A DNA stretch of 64,000 nucleotides from Streptomyces geranii (GCF_002954775.1 NZ_KZ672952.1:314883-378882), one strand, 5' to 3'. Positions 16,264 to 25,434 are shown, counted from the stretch's first letter. Numbers and translations are program-made. The notes: generated by a model from the sequence alone, not told the origin.

Positions 16264-19200
16264 TCAGCTGACGGAGAACTGGCTGAAGTTGGCGGTGCCG
16301 ATCGTTCCGGCGTGGGCCGTGGAGAACATGCCCGCGTCCAGGGTGGTGTTCGCCCCGGTCAGGGTCGCGGTGCCGACGGTGGTCCAGGTGGTGCCGTCGG
16401 CGGAGTAGGAGCCGGTGACCGACGTACCGCTCCTGACCAGGCGGAGCCAGACCGGGGCGATGGCGGCGGTTCCGGTCTTGAGGACGTTGGTGTCGAGGTA
16501 GCCGTCGCTGTTGGAGTCGTACGACAGGGCAATTCCGTTGGAGGGGGTGGCGGCGAGGACGAGGTACCCGAGGGACGAGCCGGGGGTGGACGCGCTGTTG
16601 CGCAGCATCAGGCCTGCCTTGGCCCAGCCGTTGGTCTTGTCCTGGCTGTCGACGTGGACGATGACGGTCGAGGAGGTTCCCGCGACCGCCGTCTGGTAGG
16701 CGGCGGCGTACTCGTCGTCGTACTGCGTGCCGGAGCGCCACACGTCGATGCCCGCGCTGGTCAAAGAGGTCACTCCGCCGTGCTGGTCGACCGCGGCCGG
16801 AGTCGAACTGTAGGCCTTGTAGGGCGAGGTGACGATCTGCAGGTTGCTGAAGGTCGCGCTGCCGGCGGTGGTGCTGTGGGCGGTGTGGATGACACCGGCG
16901 TCCTGGGTGGTCGCCATGGACGACAGGGTCACCGTCGAGCCGACCTGGGTGAAGGTGGATCCGTCTGTGGAGTAGTAGGCGGACACTGTGGTGGCGGTGC
17001 GGGTGAGCCGTACCCAGACCGGCGCCGTGACAGTCGTGGCCGTCGCGGTGAGCTTGTCCAGGTAGCCGTCGCCGGTGGAGTCCCACTGGAAGTTGACGCC
17101 GTTGCTCGGGGTCGCCGTCACGACCGCGTATCCGGCGGAGGAGCCGTTGCCCGTGAGGTCGTTGCGCAGGACGACGCCGGCCTTGGCCCAGCCGTTGGTG
17201 TTGTCCACGTTGTCGACCCGGGCGGTCACCGAGGTGCCGCTGACGGCCGAGTCGGCCTGGTAGACGGTGCCGTAGGCGTCGTCGGTCTGTCCGCCGGCGC
17301 CCCAGATGTCGGCGCCCGCGTCGGTGATGGTGAACCGGCCGCCGCTCTGGCCGGTGATCGCGGGAGTGGAGGAGTAGGAGCTGTAGGGCGAGCTGACCGG
17401 GTCGGTGGTCAGCGGACGGTACAGCGGCTGGATGCCGGCACTGTCCATGACCGCCTTGGCGCCCGACGGCCAACTGCCGTTGCTGACATAGACGGTGCCG
17501 CTCACCACGTCACCGCGGCCGTTGGTGTTGGTGATGTTCGCGACGTTGTTGTTCGTCCAGTTGTTGGTCAGGGTCAGCGCGCCGGTGTTGTTGGTGGAGC
17601 TGCTGTTCTCGTGGCCCCAACTGCCGGTGTTGCGGAAGACGTTGTTGGTGTCCGTGAAGTCGCGGGAGCCCTCGTCGTGGTAGAAGCCGAAGTAACCGGC
17701 GTTGCTGTGGCAGTAGTTGCGTTCGAAGGTGCTGCCCGGTGACGCCGACAGGGTGTACATGCAGCCGCCGTCGGTCATCTGCTGCATGATGTCGTGGATG
17801 TAGTTGTCGGTGACGTGGTTGTTCGCGGCGGTGGTCGCGGTCGTGTAGACGGGCTGGTAGTCGTACAGGCCCCGGTCGACGTAGTCCTGGCTGCCACCGA
17901 TGTCGTTGGTGCCCCAGCCGTAGCCGATGGTCAGCCCGGAGTAGGGGAGGTTGTACACCTCGTTGTGCGAGACGGTCGCGCCGTCCACGTAGGTGACGAG
18001 GATGGCCGACATGTCGCGGTACTCCAGCGCCACGTCATGGATGAGGTTGTTGCTCAACGTGATGTTCTGGTTGGTCATCCGGCTGTCGCTGGGGTGGTGC
18101 GCGTCCGCCTGGAGGCCGCCGACGACTATGCCGCCGCCCGCGTCCTGGGTGAAGACGTTGCCGGTCGCGGTGACGGTGTCGGCGCCGAGGCCGACTCCGG
18201 TGGTGTGGGCGTTGGCGTCGTTGCCGATACCGAGGCCGCTCTGGCCGAGCCCGATGAACCGGTTACCGGTGAAGGTGATGTGGTCGGCGGCCGACACCTG
18301 GACGGCGGAGGGCATCTGCTCCCAGTGCGGGCGCGTCGCCTCGAAGAGCGCGCAGCCGCTCTGGCACGAGGTCAGCGCGTCCGACGGGCGGTCCCAGGCA
18401 CCGGTGAGGTACGCGCCGGTCTGCTGGCTGGCGTAGCCGTGGGTGGTCGGGTCCAGCCAGCTCGTACCCGAGAACTGCAGCCCGGAAAAGGCGATGTGGG
18501 TCGCGGGCGAGGCGTAGGTCCCGCCCACGTTGATGAGCGACTCCAGCTTCGGCACCTCGACGTCGGCCGTGCTCATGTCCTGCCCGGAGAGCGGCTTGTA
18601 GTACAGGGTGCCGGTGGTGGTGTCGAGGTACCACTCACCTGCCGTGTCGAGGAATTCGTAGGCGTTCTCGATGTAGAGCGGGCCGGCCCGGAAGGGGCTC
18701 GTCAGGGTGTCGTAGCCGAACGTGTTGTTGTTCCACGAGGGCTGGTCCATCGTGATGGTGCCGCTGCTGATGCCGGTCACCGGGGCGTAGCGGTCGGTGA
18801 AGGACCCGATGCCGTGGATCTCGGTCCGGGCGGGCTGCGCGAGGCTGTTGAGGTAGCTCAGCGAGCTGTTGGTGAACGTGTAGCCGGTGGTGGTCGCGGT
18901 CAGGTAGGAGCGGGTGAGCGCGGTGCGGGCCCTGGTGGCGAGGACGCCGTCGACGGACAGGTGGCGTGTGTCGAAGCCGGTGCCGACGCTGCTCTTCCAG
19001 ATGTTCTTGGTCGAGTCCTGCACGGTCCAGCCGGTGGCCTTCTCCGCGCCGGTGACGACGGGACGGGCGCCCAGCGCGGCCTTCCAGTTCACCGTGTAGC
19101 CGCCGGTGCCGGAGTCCGCCGAGGTGAAGTTGAGCGGTGCGGAGAGCCGGTAGGTGCCGTCGGCGAGTTCGACGGTGATGTCGGCCGTCATGGCGCTGTT

Positions 19201-19422
19201 GAGCGCCCGCACATTGGTCTTGGCCTGGGTGATCGAGCACGGCGCGCTCGCGGAGCAGGCGGTGCCGGAGCCGCTCGGCGAGGCGTAGAGCGTCGTACCG
19301 GCCGCGAAGGCGGGGCCTGCCTGGACGAGGACCGTGGCGGTCGAGGCGGTGAGTACGGCGGCTGTGGCCAGCCATGATCTGAGGCGGTGGGGAACCGAGG
19401 GACGGAAGCGGGTTGTTCGCAC
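16264..19422 (-). CDS. secreted GH141-like beta-helix protein, paralogue of 6853-10035
   Basis: A 1052-residue exported protein with the same architecture as its neighbour: signal peptide (RTTRFRPSVPHRLRSWLATA, cut near PAFA), a beta-helix region to about residue 715, then two DUF1349-like modules (AKAGVVLRNDLTGNG, AKAGLMLRNSAST). The GTG at 19422 sits in the same leader context (GGAAGGTGTCAC) as the paralogue's ATG, which supports both starts. Protein similarity is very high in the helix core. The DNA at 17815-17934 is identical to 8404-8523 over 120 bp, suggesting recent duplication or gene conversion. It shares the FadR-type promoter and so probably the same inducer. The two copies may differ in linkage preference; the end modules are the most diverged. 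Confidence 0.75.
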   Translation of the reverse strand: MRTTRFRPSVPHRLRSWLATAAVLTASTATVLVQAGPAFAAGTTLYASPSGSGTACSASAPCSITQAKTNVRALNSAMTADITVELADGTYRLSAPLNFTSADSGTGGYTVNWKAALGARPVVTGAEKATGWTVQDSTKNIWKSSVGTGFDTRHLSVDGVLATRARTALTRSYLTATTTGYTFTNSSLSYLNSLAQPARTEIHGIGSFTDRYAPVTGISSGTITMDQPSWNNNTFGYDTLTSPFRAGPLYIENAYEFLDTAGEWYLDTTTGTLYYKPLSGQDMSTADVEVPKLESLINVGGTYASPATHIAFSGLQFSGTSWLDPTTHGYASQQTGAYLTGAWDRPSDALTSCQSGCALFEATRPHWEQMPSAVQVSAADHITFTGNRFIGLGQSGLGIGNDANAHTTGVGLGADTVTATGNVFTQDAGGGIVVGGLQADAHHPSDSRMTNQNITLSNNLIHDVALEYRDMSAILVTYVDGATVSHNEVYNLPYSGLTIGYGWGTNDIGGSQDYVDRGLYDYQPVYTTATTAANNHVTDNYIHDIMQQMTDGGCMYTLSASPGSTFERNYCHSNAGYFGFYHDEGSRDFTDTNNVFRNTGSWGHENSSSTNNTGALTLTNNWTNNNVANITNTNGRGDVVSGTVYVSNGSWPSGAKAVMDSAGIQPLYRPLTTDPVSSPYSSYSSTPAITGQSGGRFTITDAGADIWGAGGQTDDAYGTVYQADSAVSGTSVTARVDNVDNTNGWAKAGVVLRNDLTGNGSSAGYAVVTATPSNGVNFQWDSTGDGYLDKLTATATTVTAPVWVRLTRTATTVSAYYSTDGSTFTQVGSTVTLSSMATTQDAGVIHTAHSTTAGSATFSNLQIVTSPYKAYSSTPAAVDQHGGVTSLTSAGIDVWRSGTQYDDEYAAAYQTAVAGTSSTVIVHVDSQDKTNGWAKAGLMLRNSASTPGSSLGYLVLAATPSNGIALSYDSNSDGYLDTNVLKTGTAAIAPVWLRLVRSGTSVTGSYSADGTTWTTVGTATLTGANTTLDAGMFSTAHAGTIGTANFSQFSVS

Positions 19423-19513
19423 GTGACACCTTCCGGGTGGTTCAGGGAGCCTGCGGTGCCCGTCGAGGGCAGGGGAGAGCCCAGCGGCACAGGAGGGGAA
19501 GGGAAATTTCGCT

Positions 19514-19544
19514 GTAACATTAGACGTCATATGAATTTCGTCAA
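19514..19544 (-). promoter_or_regulatory. promoter with FadR/GntR-type operator, copy 2
   Basis: Minus strand: TTGACG (19544-19539), 16-bp spacer, TAATGT (19522-19517). The spacer contains TCATATGACGT, one base off the GTATGAC core seen at the other two sites. It precedes the second beta-helix gene. Confidence 0.65.
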
Positions 19545-19602
19545 TAGATCGCGCACGCCGACTCGGCCGGAGGCGACCGGAGTCGGCCCGGGCACACGAA
19601 AA

Positions 19603-19628
19603 GGCCCCCGGCCTGTCGGCTCGGGGGC
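19603..19628 (-). terminator. probable terminator of the GntR gene
   Basis: A GC-rich stem GCCCCCG/CGGGGGC with an inner GCC/GGC pair and a one-base bulge, about 20 bp past the GntR stop codon. Confidence 0.6.
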
Positions 19629-19647
19629 GAGGTCGGTTCGGGTGCTC

Positions 19648-20415
19648 TCAGGAGACGGGCGAGCCCACGTTCGGCAGACGACGTCGGCTCCACGCGGTCT
19701 GGATGTGAGCCGCCATGGCCTGCGCGGCCCCGTCGGCATCCCGGGCCAGCAGCCGCTCGGCGACCACGCGGTGCTCCTCGTTGGCCCGCTCGCACGCAGC
19801 CGCGTCCGGTGTGCCGTTGTACAGGAACGTCGTACGCGCCTGGGCGTGCAGGATCCGGATGATCGAGCGGCCGAGCCGGTTGTGGGACGCCTGGAGGATC
19901 CGGTCGTGGAAGGCCACGTCGGTCTCGATGAAGCGCGCCGGGACGGCGGTCTCCTCGTCGAGCCGGGCGAGCAGCCGCTCGATGGCCCGCAGGTCGTCGT
20001 CGGTGGCCAGTTCCGCCGCCTGGGCCGCCATCTGGGCCTCCAGCGTCGACCGGATGTCGACCAACTGGTCGAGGACGACGAGTTCGTCGTCGTGCTGGAC
20101 GGTCGCGGCGAGCACGACGGGGTCGAGGAGGTTCCACTCCTCGGGCGGGGTGACGGTGGTGCCGTAACCCTGCCGGGCGAGGACCAGCCCCTTCGCCTCC
20201 AGCGACTTGACCGCCTCGCGGATGGTGATGCGGCTGACGCCGAACGTCTCGCACAGCTCCGGCTCCACCGGCAGGATCGACCCCGCAGGAATGGCGCCCG
20301 ACACGATCGAGTCGGTGAGGCTCTCCATGACAGCCTGCGCCAGCCGGACCGGACGCTTGGGCCAGGGCTTGAGAACGGGAGACTCTCCTGCTGCGCCGGC
20401 ACTGTCCTTGGCCAT
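19648..20415 (-). CDS. GntR-family (FadR/FCD) regulator, probable L-fucose repressor
   Basis: 255 residues. The N-terminal winged helix (VMESLTDSIVSGAIPAGSIL, FGVSRITIREAVKSLEAKGL, QGYGTTV) is followed by an all-helical FCD ligand domain with expected metal-site residues (D in ETDVAFHDRIL, H in ASHNR, and H in MAAHIQTAW). FCD proteins usually bind sugar acids or carboxylates and leave the operator on binding. The start at 20415 has GAGGGGG upstream; earlier in-frame starts lack one. It is divergent from the fuconate dehydratase-like gene. The shared TNGTNNNACNA-type sites at 10136, 19514 and 20477 are its likely targets. The inducer is probably L-fuconate or a later keto acid (inference). Confidence 0.88.
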   Translation of the reverse strand: MAKDSAGAAGESPVLKPWPKRPVRLAQAVMESLTDSIVSGAIPAGSILPVEPELCETFGVSRITIREAVKSLEAKGLVLARQGYGTTVTPPEEWNLLDPVVLAATVQHDDELVVLDQLVDIRSTLEAQMAAQAAELATDDDLRAIERLLARLDEETAVPARFIETDVAFHDRILQASHNRLGRSIIRILHAQARTTFLYNGTPDAAACERANEEHRVVAERLLARDADGAAQAMAAHIQTAWSRRRLPNVGSPVS

Positions 20416-20467
20416 GCGGGTCCCCCTCGCTGATGTGGATGACGGCGATTCTACTGCTTGGAACTTC

Positions 20468-20498
20468 TTGACAGCATTCGTATGACGACTTATGTTAC
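20468..20498 (+). promoter_or_regulatory. promoter with FadR/GntR-type operator, copy 3 (fucose operon)
   Basis: Plus strand: TTGACA (20468-20473), 16-bp spacer, TTATGT (20490-20495). The spacer holds TCGTATGACGA, an exact match to the FadR-subfamily pattern TNGTNNNACNA. It drives the operon starting at 20564 and lies 53 bp upstream of the divergent GntR start, so it may also autoregulate. Confidence 0.75.
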
Positions 20499-20519
20499 AC
20501 GAAAATTTCGCAGCAACGC

Positions 20520-20545
20520 TTCCCGCCACTTCCCGCCACTTCCCG
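20520..20545 (+). repeat. tandem 10-bp repeats in the operon leader
   Basis: The unit TCCCGCCACT occurs twice in direct succession, followed by half a copy (TCCCG), between the promoter and the ribosome site. No role is evident. Confidence 0.5.
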
Positions 20546-20563
20546 TTTCAAGGAGTGCAAGCC

Positions 20564-21679
20564 GTGCGCATTACCGAAGTCGAGTGCCATCCGGTCCGGG
20601 TGCCGGGAGTCAGTCCGCCCTTCGTCTGGCGGGACGGACTCCTCGGCAGCCCGGCCGCGGGCGAGGCCGCGGTGCTGCGCATCTGTACGGACGAGGGCGT
20701 CGAGGGGGTCGCGATGGCTCCCCGGCGGGGCAGCGGGGTCGTCCTGGCGGACCTGCTGGACCGTGTGCTCCGCAAGGAGCTGGTGGGGCACGATCCCCTG
20801 CAGCGGGAGTGGCTCTGGCACCGCATGTGGGAGCTGGACCGCACGGAGGAGCTACCGCTCTATCTGCTGGGTCTGGTCGACACCGCGCTGTGGGACCTGG
20901 CCGGACGGCTCGCCGACCGGCCCACCTGGCAGATGCTCGGCGGATACCGCACCTCGATACCCGCGTACGCGTCCACGGTCACCTACTCCTCGATCGACGA
21001 GTACCTGGACATCGCGGACCAGGCCCTGGAGCTCGGCTACCCCGCCATCAAGCTCCACGCCTGGGGTGACGCCCGCCGCGACGCCCGCCTGTCGGTGGCC
21101 CTGCGCGAGCACGTGGGGGACGACGTCCCGCTGATGTTCGACGGGTCGGCGGGCTTCGACCTCCCCGACGCGGTCTACCTCGGGTACGCCCTCTCGGACG
21201 CCGGCTACCTCTGGTACGAGGAGCCGATGCGGGAGTTCAGCGTCACCGCCTACAAGCGTCTCGCCGACGCGGTGGCCGTACCCCTCCTGGTGGCCGAGAC
21301 CTCCGACGGGGCGCACATGAACTCCGCCGACTTCATCCAGGCCGGCGCCGCCACCTTCGGCGTCCGCGCCTCCACCCAGCTGCGCGGCGGCTTCACCGGC
21401 GCGATGCGCACCGCCCACCTCGCCGACGCCTACCGGCTGCGCGCCGAGGTGCACGGGCCGGAGATCCCCAACCGGCACCTGTGCATGGCCATCTCGAACA
21501 CGACCTACTACGAGTCGCTGGTCATGGGCAATCCCATCAGCCGTGAAAGTGGCATCGACGCCCAAGGCCTCGTCCATGCACCCACCGGTCCGGGCGTCGC
21601 CCTGCCGGCGGGCCTGGACTACCCCTCCGTCCTTGAGAGGTTCGTGGACAAGGAGACCGTCACCCCACCCCGGGCCTGA
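20564..21679 (+). CDS. enolase-superfamily sugar-acid dehydratase, probable L-fuconate dehydratase
   Basis: 371 residues with the mandelate racemase/muconate-lactonising fold: capping domain, then a barrel. Visible are the base motif AIKLHAWGD (KxH rather than the common KxK), metal ligands in LMFDGSAGFD, YLWYEEPMREF and LLVAETSDG, and VHG/NRHLCMAISNTTYYE near the end, where the second catalytic His is expected. By context it would dehydrate L-fuconate to 2-keto-3-deoxy-L-fuconate. L-rhamnonate or another 6-deoxy acid cannot be excluded. The GTG at 20564 has AAGGAG 8 nt upstream. It is the first gene of a 12-gene operon. Confidence 0.82.
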   Translation: MRITEVECHPVRVPGVSPPFVWRDGLLGSPAAGEAAVLRICTDEGVEGVAMAPRRGSGVVLADLLDRVLRKELVGHDPLQREWLWHRMWELDRTEELPLYLLGLVDTALWDLAGRLADRPTWQMLGGYRTSIPAYASTVTYSSIDEYLDIADQALELGYPAIKLHAWGDARRDARLSVALREHVGDDVPLMFDGSAGFDLPDAVYLGYALSDAGYLWYEEPMREFSVTAYKRLADAVAVPLLVAETSDGAHMNSADFIQAGAATFGVRASTQLRGGFTGAMRTAHLADAYRLRAEVHGPEIPNRHLCMAISNTTYYESLVMGNPISRESGIDAQGLVHAPTGPGVALPAGLDYPSVLERFVDKETVTPPRA

Positions 21680-21789
21680 TGACCGGAGCCCCAGGCCCGA
21701 CCACCTGTCCCGAACACCAGAAGAACAGAACACCCCGAACGCGGCGCCTCTCACCACTGTGCGCCATTTCCCGAGATCCGAGGTCAGTC

Positions 21790-23154
21790 ATGAACAACGA
21801 CGTTCCGGTTTCCTCCCGCCGCCAGCTCAGACACACGGCGGTCGCCGCCCTGGGCGCGGTCTCCCTGCTCGCCCTCGCGGCCTGCGGCAGCGCGGACCCC
21901 ACCCCTGCGGCGACCTCCTCCCCCGCGGCCTTCAAGCCCGTGGCCCAGGAGGAGGGCAGTGAGATCACGGTCTGGGCGGACGCCGGCCGTGTGCCCGGCG
22001 TGCAGGCGTACCAGAAGGCGCACCCCGACGTGAAGCTGAAGATCGTCACGTACAGCGGCAACGCCAACGGGGCCAACGACCTGCAGACCAAGGTGCAGCT
22101 GTTCGACCGGACCGGCAGCGGCTGGCCCGACGTGGCCTTCAGCGCCAACGTCAACGACGGCACCTGGGCCGCCCAGGGCAAGACCCCCTATGCCGCGCCC
22201 GTCGACAAGGGCCTGGTCCCGGCGGCGACCCTGAACGGCTTCGCGTACGGCGCGCTGAACCCGTGCAAGTTCAACGGCGGCACCTACTGCCTGCGCAACG
22301 ACCTCGCCCAGAACGTGCTCTGGTACAACAAGAAACTCATGGACAAGTTCGGCTATACCGCCCCGACCACCTGGGAGGAGTACCAGGCGCTCGGCGAGAA
22401 GGTCGCCAAGGAGCACCCCGGTTACCTGGTCGGCACCGCCGGGGACGCCTGGAGCCCGGAGGTGTACTTCTGGGCCAGCCAGTGCCCCGCCAGCACCACG
22501 ACCGGGGCCAAGAAGGTCACGGTGGACCTCCAGGACGCCAAGTGCACCCGGATGGCCAAGCTGCTCGACACCCTGATCGCCAAGGGCTCGGTCTCCAAGG
22601 ACACCGTCTTCAGCGCCGGCTTCATCAAGAACCAGGCCGCCAAGGTCCTCATGCTCCCCGGCCCGTCCTGGTACGGCCAGGTGCTCTTCAACTCCACGTT
22701 CAAGATCCCCAAGGGGCAGATCGCCGCCGCCGCACCGCTGAAGTTCGAGGGCGACGACAAGAACTACACCGGCAACGTCGGCGGCGGACTGTGGTTCGTC
22801 TCCTCCCACAGCAAGAACCTCAAGGCGGCCTCCGACCTGGTCACCTGGATGACGACCTCCGACGACTACCAGGCCACCGCGGGCACCTACCCCGCGTACA
22901 AGCCCGCGGCCGACAAGTGGCTCGCCGGCCAGCTCAAGACCGGCTACTTCGCCAACGACATCGACCCCGCCTTCAAGGAAGCCGCGGAACTGATCTGGCC
23001 CGGCTGGTCCGCCACCCAGTACAGCCAGGAAGCGATCTACTCCTCCACCGTCATCCCGGCCCTGAACTCCGGCAAGACCCTCACCGACACCCTGGGCACC
23101 TGGCAGACGGCCATCACCGACAAGGCCAAGCCCCTCGGATACACCGTCAACTAG
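21790..23154 (+). CDS. ABC sugar transporter, lipoprotein solute-binding subunit
   Basis: 454 residues. A lipoprotein signal peptide with lipobox LALAAC (Cys near 33) precedes a family-1 sugar-binding fold: EITVWADAGRVPG, KVQLFDRTGSGWPDVAF, VLWYNKKLMDKFGY and a late LVTWMTTSDDYQ. This is the usual CUT1 pattern. It binds the sugar outside the membrane and delivers it to the two permeases that follow. L-fucose or a small fucoside is the likely ligand from context. The start at 21790 has GAGG 6 nt upstream. No ATPase gene is in the operon, so a shared MsiK-type ATPase is expected, as is common in Streptomyces. Confidence 0.88.
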   Translation: MNNDVPVSSRRQLRHTAVAALGAVSLLALAACGSADPTPAATSSPAAFKPVAQEEGSEITVWADAGRVPGVQAYQKAHPDVKLKIVTYSGNANGANDLQTKVQLFDRTGSGWPDVAFSANVNDGTWAAQGKTPYAAPVDKGLVPAATLNGFAYGALNPCKFNGGTYCLRNDLAQNVLWYNKKLMDKFGYTAPTTWEEYQALGEKVAKEHPGYLVGTAGDAWSPEVYFWASQCPASTTTGAKKVTVDLQDAKCTRMAKLLDTLIAKGSVSKDTVFSAGFIKNQAAKVLMLPGPSWYGQVLFNSTFKIPKGQIAAAAPLKFEGDDKNYTGNVGGGLWFVSSHSKNLKAASDLVTWMTTSDDYQATAGTYPAYKPAADKWLAGQLKTGYFANDIDPAFKEAAELIWPGWSATQYSQEAIYSSTVIPALNSGKTLTDTLGTWQTAITDKAKPLGYTVN

Positions 23155-23166
23155 CGAAGCGGATCG

Positions 23167-24087
23167 ATGACCACCCACCTCGCAACGGAGCGGAGCGGGC
23201 GCCGCGGCGCCCGCTCGGCCCGCAACCCGGTCGGACGTGCCGGCTACGTCTTCGTCTCCGGCTACGTCCTCCTCCTGCTCGCCTTCGGCGTCCTGCCCAC
23301 TTGTTACGCGGTGTGGCTGGCGCTGTCCAACTCCCGCAACCAGCTCGTCGGAATCGGCAACTTCACCCGGACGTTCAGCGACTACCGCTTCGGTCCGGCC
23401 TTCGTCCACATCGGCCTGTACCTGGTGATCTGGCTGGCCAGCCTGATGATCCTGGTGGTGCTGCTCTCCCTGATGCTGCACGGCCGGATGCGCAGGGCCT
23501 CCACGACCCTGCGGTTCCTGTTCTATCTGCCGGGTGCCCTCGCCGGAGTGGCGAGCGTGCTGCTCTTCCTGATCCTCCTCGACCCGGCCGCCAGCCCCGT
23601 CGGCTGGCTGCTCAAGGCCTTCGGCTGGGAGACCCTCGCCCAGGTCAACGCCCCCGGCCACCTGCCGGTGCTCTTCACCGTCATCGCCTTCTGGACCGGG
23701 GCCGGCGGCTGGATCGTCGTCATGTACGGCGCGCTCAACAGCATCCCGGACGAGATCCTGGAAGCCGCCCGCATCGACGGCGCGAGCACGCTCCAGATCG
23801 CCCTGCGCATCCAGATCCCGATGATCACCAAGTGGATCGCGTACATGCTGATCCTGGCCTTCGCGGCCGGCACCCAGCTGTTCGTCGAGCCGCAACTGGT
23901 CTCGCTCGCCAGCTGGGGCATGATCCCCGACAGCTGGTCACCGAACCAGCTCTCCTACCAGTACGCCTTCCAGGCGGGCGACTTCAACGGCGCGGCGGCG
24001 CTCTCCGTCGACCTCCTCGTCCTGGGCCTCGCCTGCGCGGCGCTCGTCGTCTTCCGTACCGGCCTGTTCGACAGGGACGAGGGATGA
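23167..24087 (+). CDS. ABC sugar transporter permease, MalF type
   Basis: 306 residues with about six membrane helices. The EAA loop (EILEAARIDGASTLQIALRI) near residue 205 contacts the ATPase. It starts 13 nt after the binding-protein stop and overlaps the next permease by ATGA, so translation is probably coupled. It pairs with that protein to form the import channel. Confidence 0.88.
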   Translation: MTTHLATERSGRRGARSARNPVGRAGYVFVSGYVLLLLAFGVLPTCYAVWLALSNSRNQLVGIGNFTRTFSDYRFGPAFVHIGLYLVIWLASLMILVVLLSLMLHGRMRRASTTLRFLFYLPGALAGVASVLLFLILLDPAASPVGWLLKAFGWETLAQVNAPGHLPVLFTVIAFWTGAGGWIVVMYGALNSIPDEILEAARIDGASTLQIALRIQIPMITKWIAYMLILAFAAGTQLFVEPQLVSLASWGMIPDSWSPNQLSYQYAFQAGDFNGAAALSVDLLVLGLACAALVVFRTGLFDRDEG

Positions 24088-24089
24088 CC

Positions 24090-25064
24090 ATGGCTCCCAC
24101 GACCACGGCCCCCGGGACGACAGCCCGCCGAACCCCGCCGCGCCACAGCGCCGGCGACCGCACCAGCCCGAGGAAGCCCATGCGCCGGACGCGCCGCCCA
24201 CGCTCACTGGCCGCCCGACTGGCCTGGCTCATCGTCATGGGCCTGGCCGTGCTGTTCTTCTGTGTGCCGGTGGTGTGGCTCCTGCTGGCCACGACCAAGA
24301 CCGACGGCCAGATCGTGCGGGACAACCCCTTCTCCTTCGGCTCCCTCACCGCGATCGCCGACGCCTGGAAGCACCTCTACGCCTTCCAGGAAGGTGCCAT
24401 CCTCACCTGGCTGCGGAACTCGGCGCTCTACACGTTCGGCGCGCTGGCCATCACCCTCGTGACGTCGATCCCCGCCGGGTATGCGCTGGCGCTCACCCGG
24501 TTCATCGGGCGGCGGACGCTCCTGACGGTCACCATGCTCGTGATGCTCATGCCGACGGCCGCGATGGTGCTGCCCCTGTACCTGGGGATGAGCGCCGTGC
24601 ACCTGGACGGCACGATCTGGTCGGTGATCCTGCCCTTCTCCTTCTTCCCGTTCGGGGTCTACCTCACCTACATCTACTTCTCCTCCAACGTCCCAGCCGA
24701 CCTGCTGTCCGCCGCGCGGATCGACGGCTGCTCGGAGTGGCAGGTCTTCCGGCTCGTCGCGATGCCGCTGGCCAAGCCCGTGATCGCCCTGGTCGGGTTC
24801 TTCAACTTCGTCGGCAACTGGAACAACTTCTTCCTGCCGTTCGTGATGCTGCCCGACAGCTCCCAGTACCCGGCGCAGGTCGGGCTGAACAACCTGCTCG
24901 CCGCCTCACCCCTGTTCAACACCTCCAGCGGCACGGGCAACGAGATCATGCGGCCCGAACTGGCCCTGGCCACCCTGGTGACCATCGTGCCGGTCCTGAT
25001 CGTCTTCCTCTTCTCCCAACGCGCTCTCGTGGCAGGCATGCTCGCCGGCGCGACCAAGGAGTGA
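24090..25064 (+). CDS. ABC sugar transporter permease, MalG type
   Basis: 324 residues. A basic, Pro/Thr-rich cytoplasmic N-terminus of about 45 residues is followed by six helices and an EAA loop (DLLSAARIDGCSEWQVFRL). The ATG at 24090 has GAGGG 6 nt upstream; the overlapping ATG at 24084 (ATGA with the previous stop) sits on that ribosome site and is less likely. It is the second channel subunit of the importer. Confidence 0.87.
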   Translation: MAPTTTAPGTTARRTPPRHSAGDRTSPRKPMRRTRRPRSLAARLAWLIVMGLAVLFFCVPVVWLLLATTKTDGQIVRDNPFSFGSLTAIADAWKHLYAFQEGAILTWLRNSALYTFGALAITLVTSIPAGYALALTRFIGRRTLLTVTMLVMLMPTAAMVLPLYLGMSAVHLDGTIWSVILPFSFFPFGVYLTYIYFSSNVPADLLSAARIDGCSEWQVFRLVAMPLAKPVIALVGFFNFVGNWNNFFLPFVMLPDSSQYPAQVGLNNLLAASPLFNTSSGTGNEIMRPELALATLVTIVPVLIVFLFSQRALVAGMLAGATKE

Positions 25065-25071
25065 GGCCCGG

Positions 25072-25434
25072 ATGACCCAGGTGACCCAGATAAGACGCGT
25101 CGCCCAGACGATCCGTCTGCGGCCCGAGCACCGTGACCTGTATCTGCGCCTGCACAGCGCGGTGTGGCCGGGTGTCGAGGCCGCGCTGCGGGCCGCGAAC
25201 ATCCGCAACTACAGCATCTTCCTTCGCGAGGACACGCTGTTCGGCTACTTCGAGTACCACGGCGACGACTTCGAGGCCGACATGGCCACGATCGGCGCCG
25301 ACCCGGCCACCCAGGCCTGGTGGAAGCTCACCGACCCCTGCCAGGAGGCCTGGGCCGACAGCGGCACCGGGGGCAACTGGTCGGACCTGACCGAGATCTG
25401 GCATCTGCAACCGTCGCAAGGAACCAACCAGTGA
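25072..25434 (+). CDS. L-rhamnose/L-fucose mutarotase (RhaM family)
   Basis: 120 residues, the full length of the family. Visible are the family features RLHSAVWPGVEAALRAANI (catalytic His), NYSIFLREDTLFGYFEY and the WW pair in TQAWWKLTDP. It interconverts the alpha and beta anomers of a 6-deoxy-L-hexose after import, supplying the anomer used by the dehydrogenase encoded downstream. It starts 7 nt after the permease stop; its own stop overlaps the next start codon. Confidence 0.88.
   Translation: MTQVTQIRRVAQTIRLRPEHRDLYLRLHSAVWPGVEAALRAANIRNYSIFLREDTLFGYFEYHGDDFEADMATIGADPATQAWWKLTDPCQEAWADSGTGGNWSDLTEIWHLQPSQGTNQ

Noticed and set aside
17794..19377. 527-codon open frame antisense to the second beta-helix gene
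   Set aside because: Same mirror-frame effect; the translated text repeats the antisense pattern of the paralogue.
21784..23895. 703-codon open frame antisense to the sugar ABC transporter genes
   Set aside because: The + strand encodes a lipoprotein and a permease with standard motifs and tight operon spacing.
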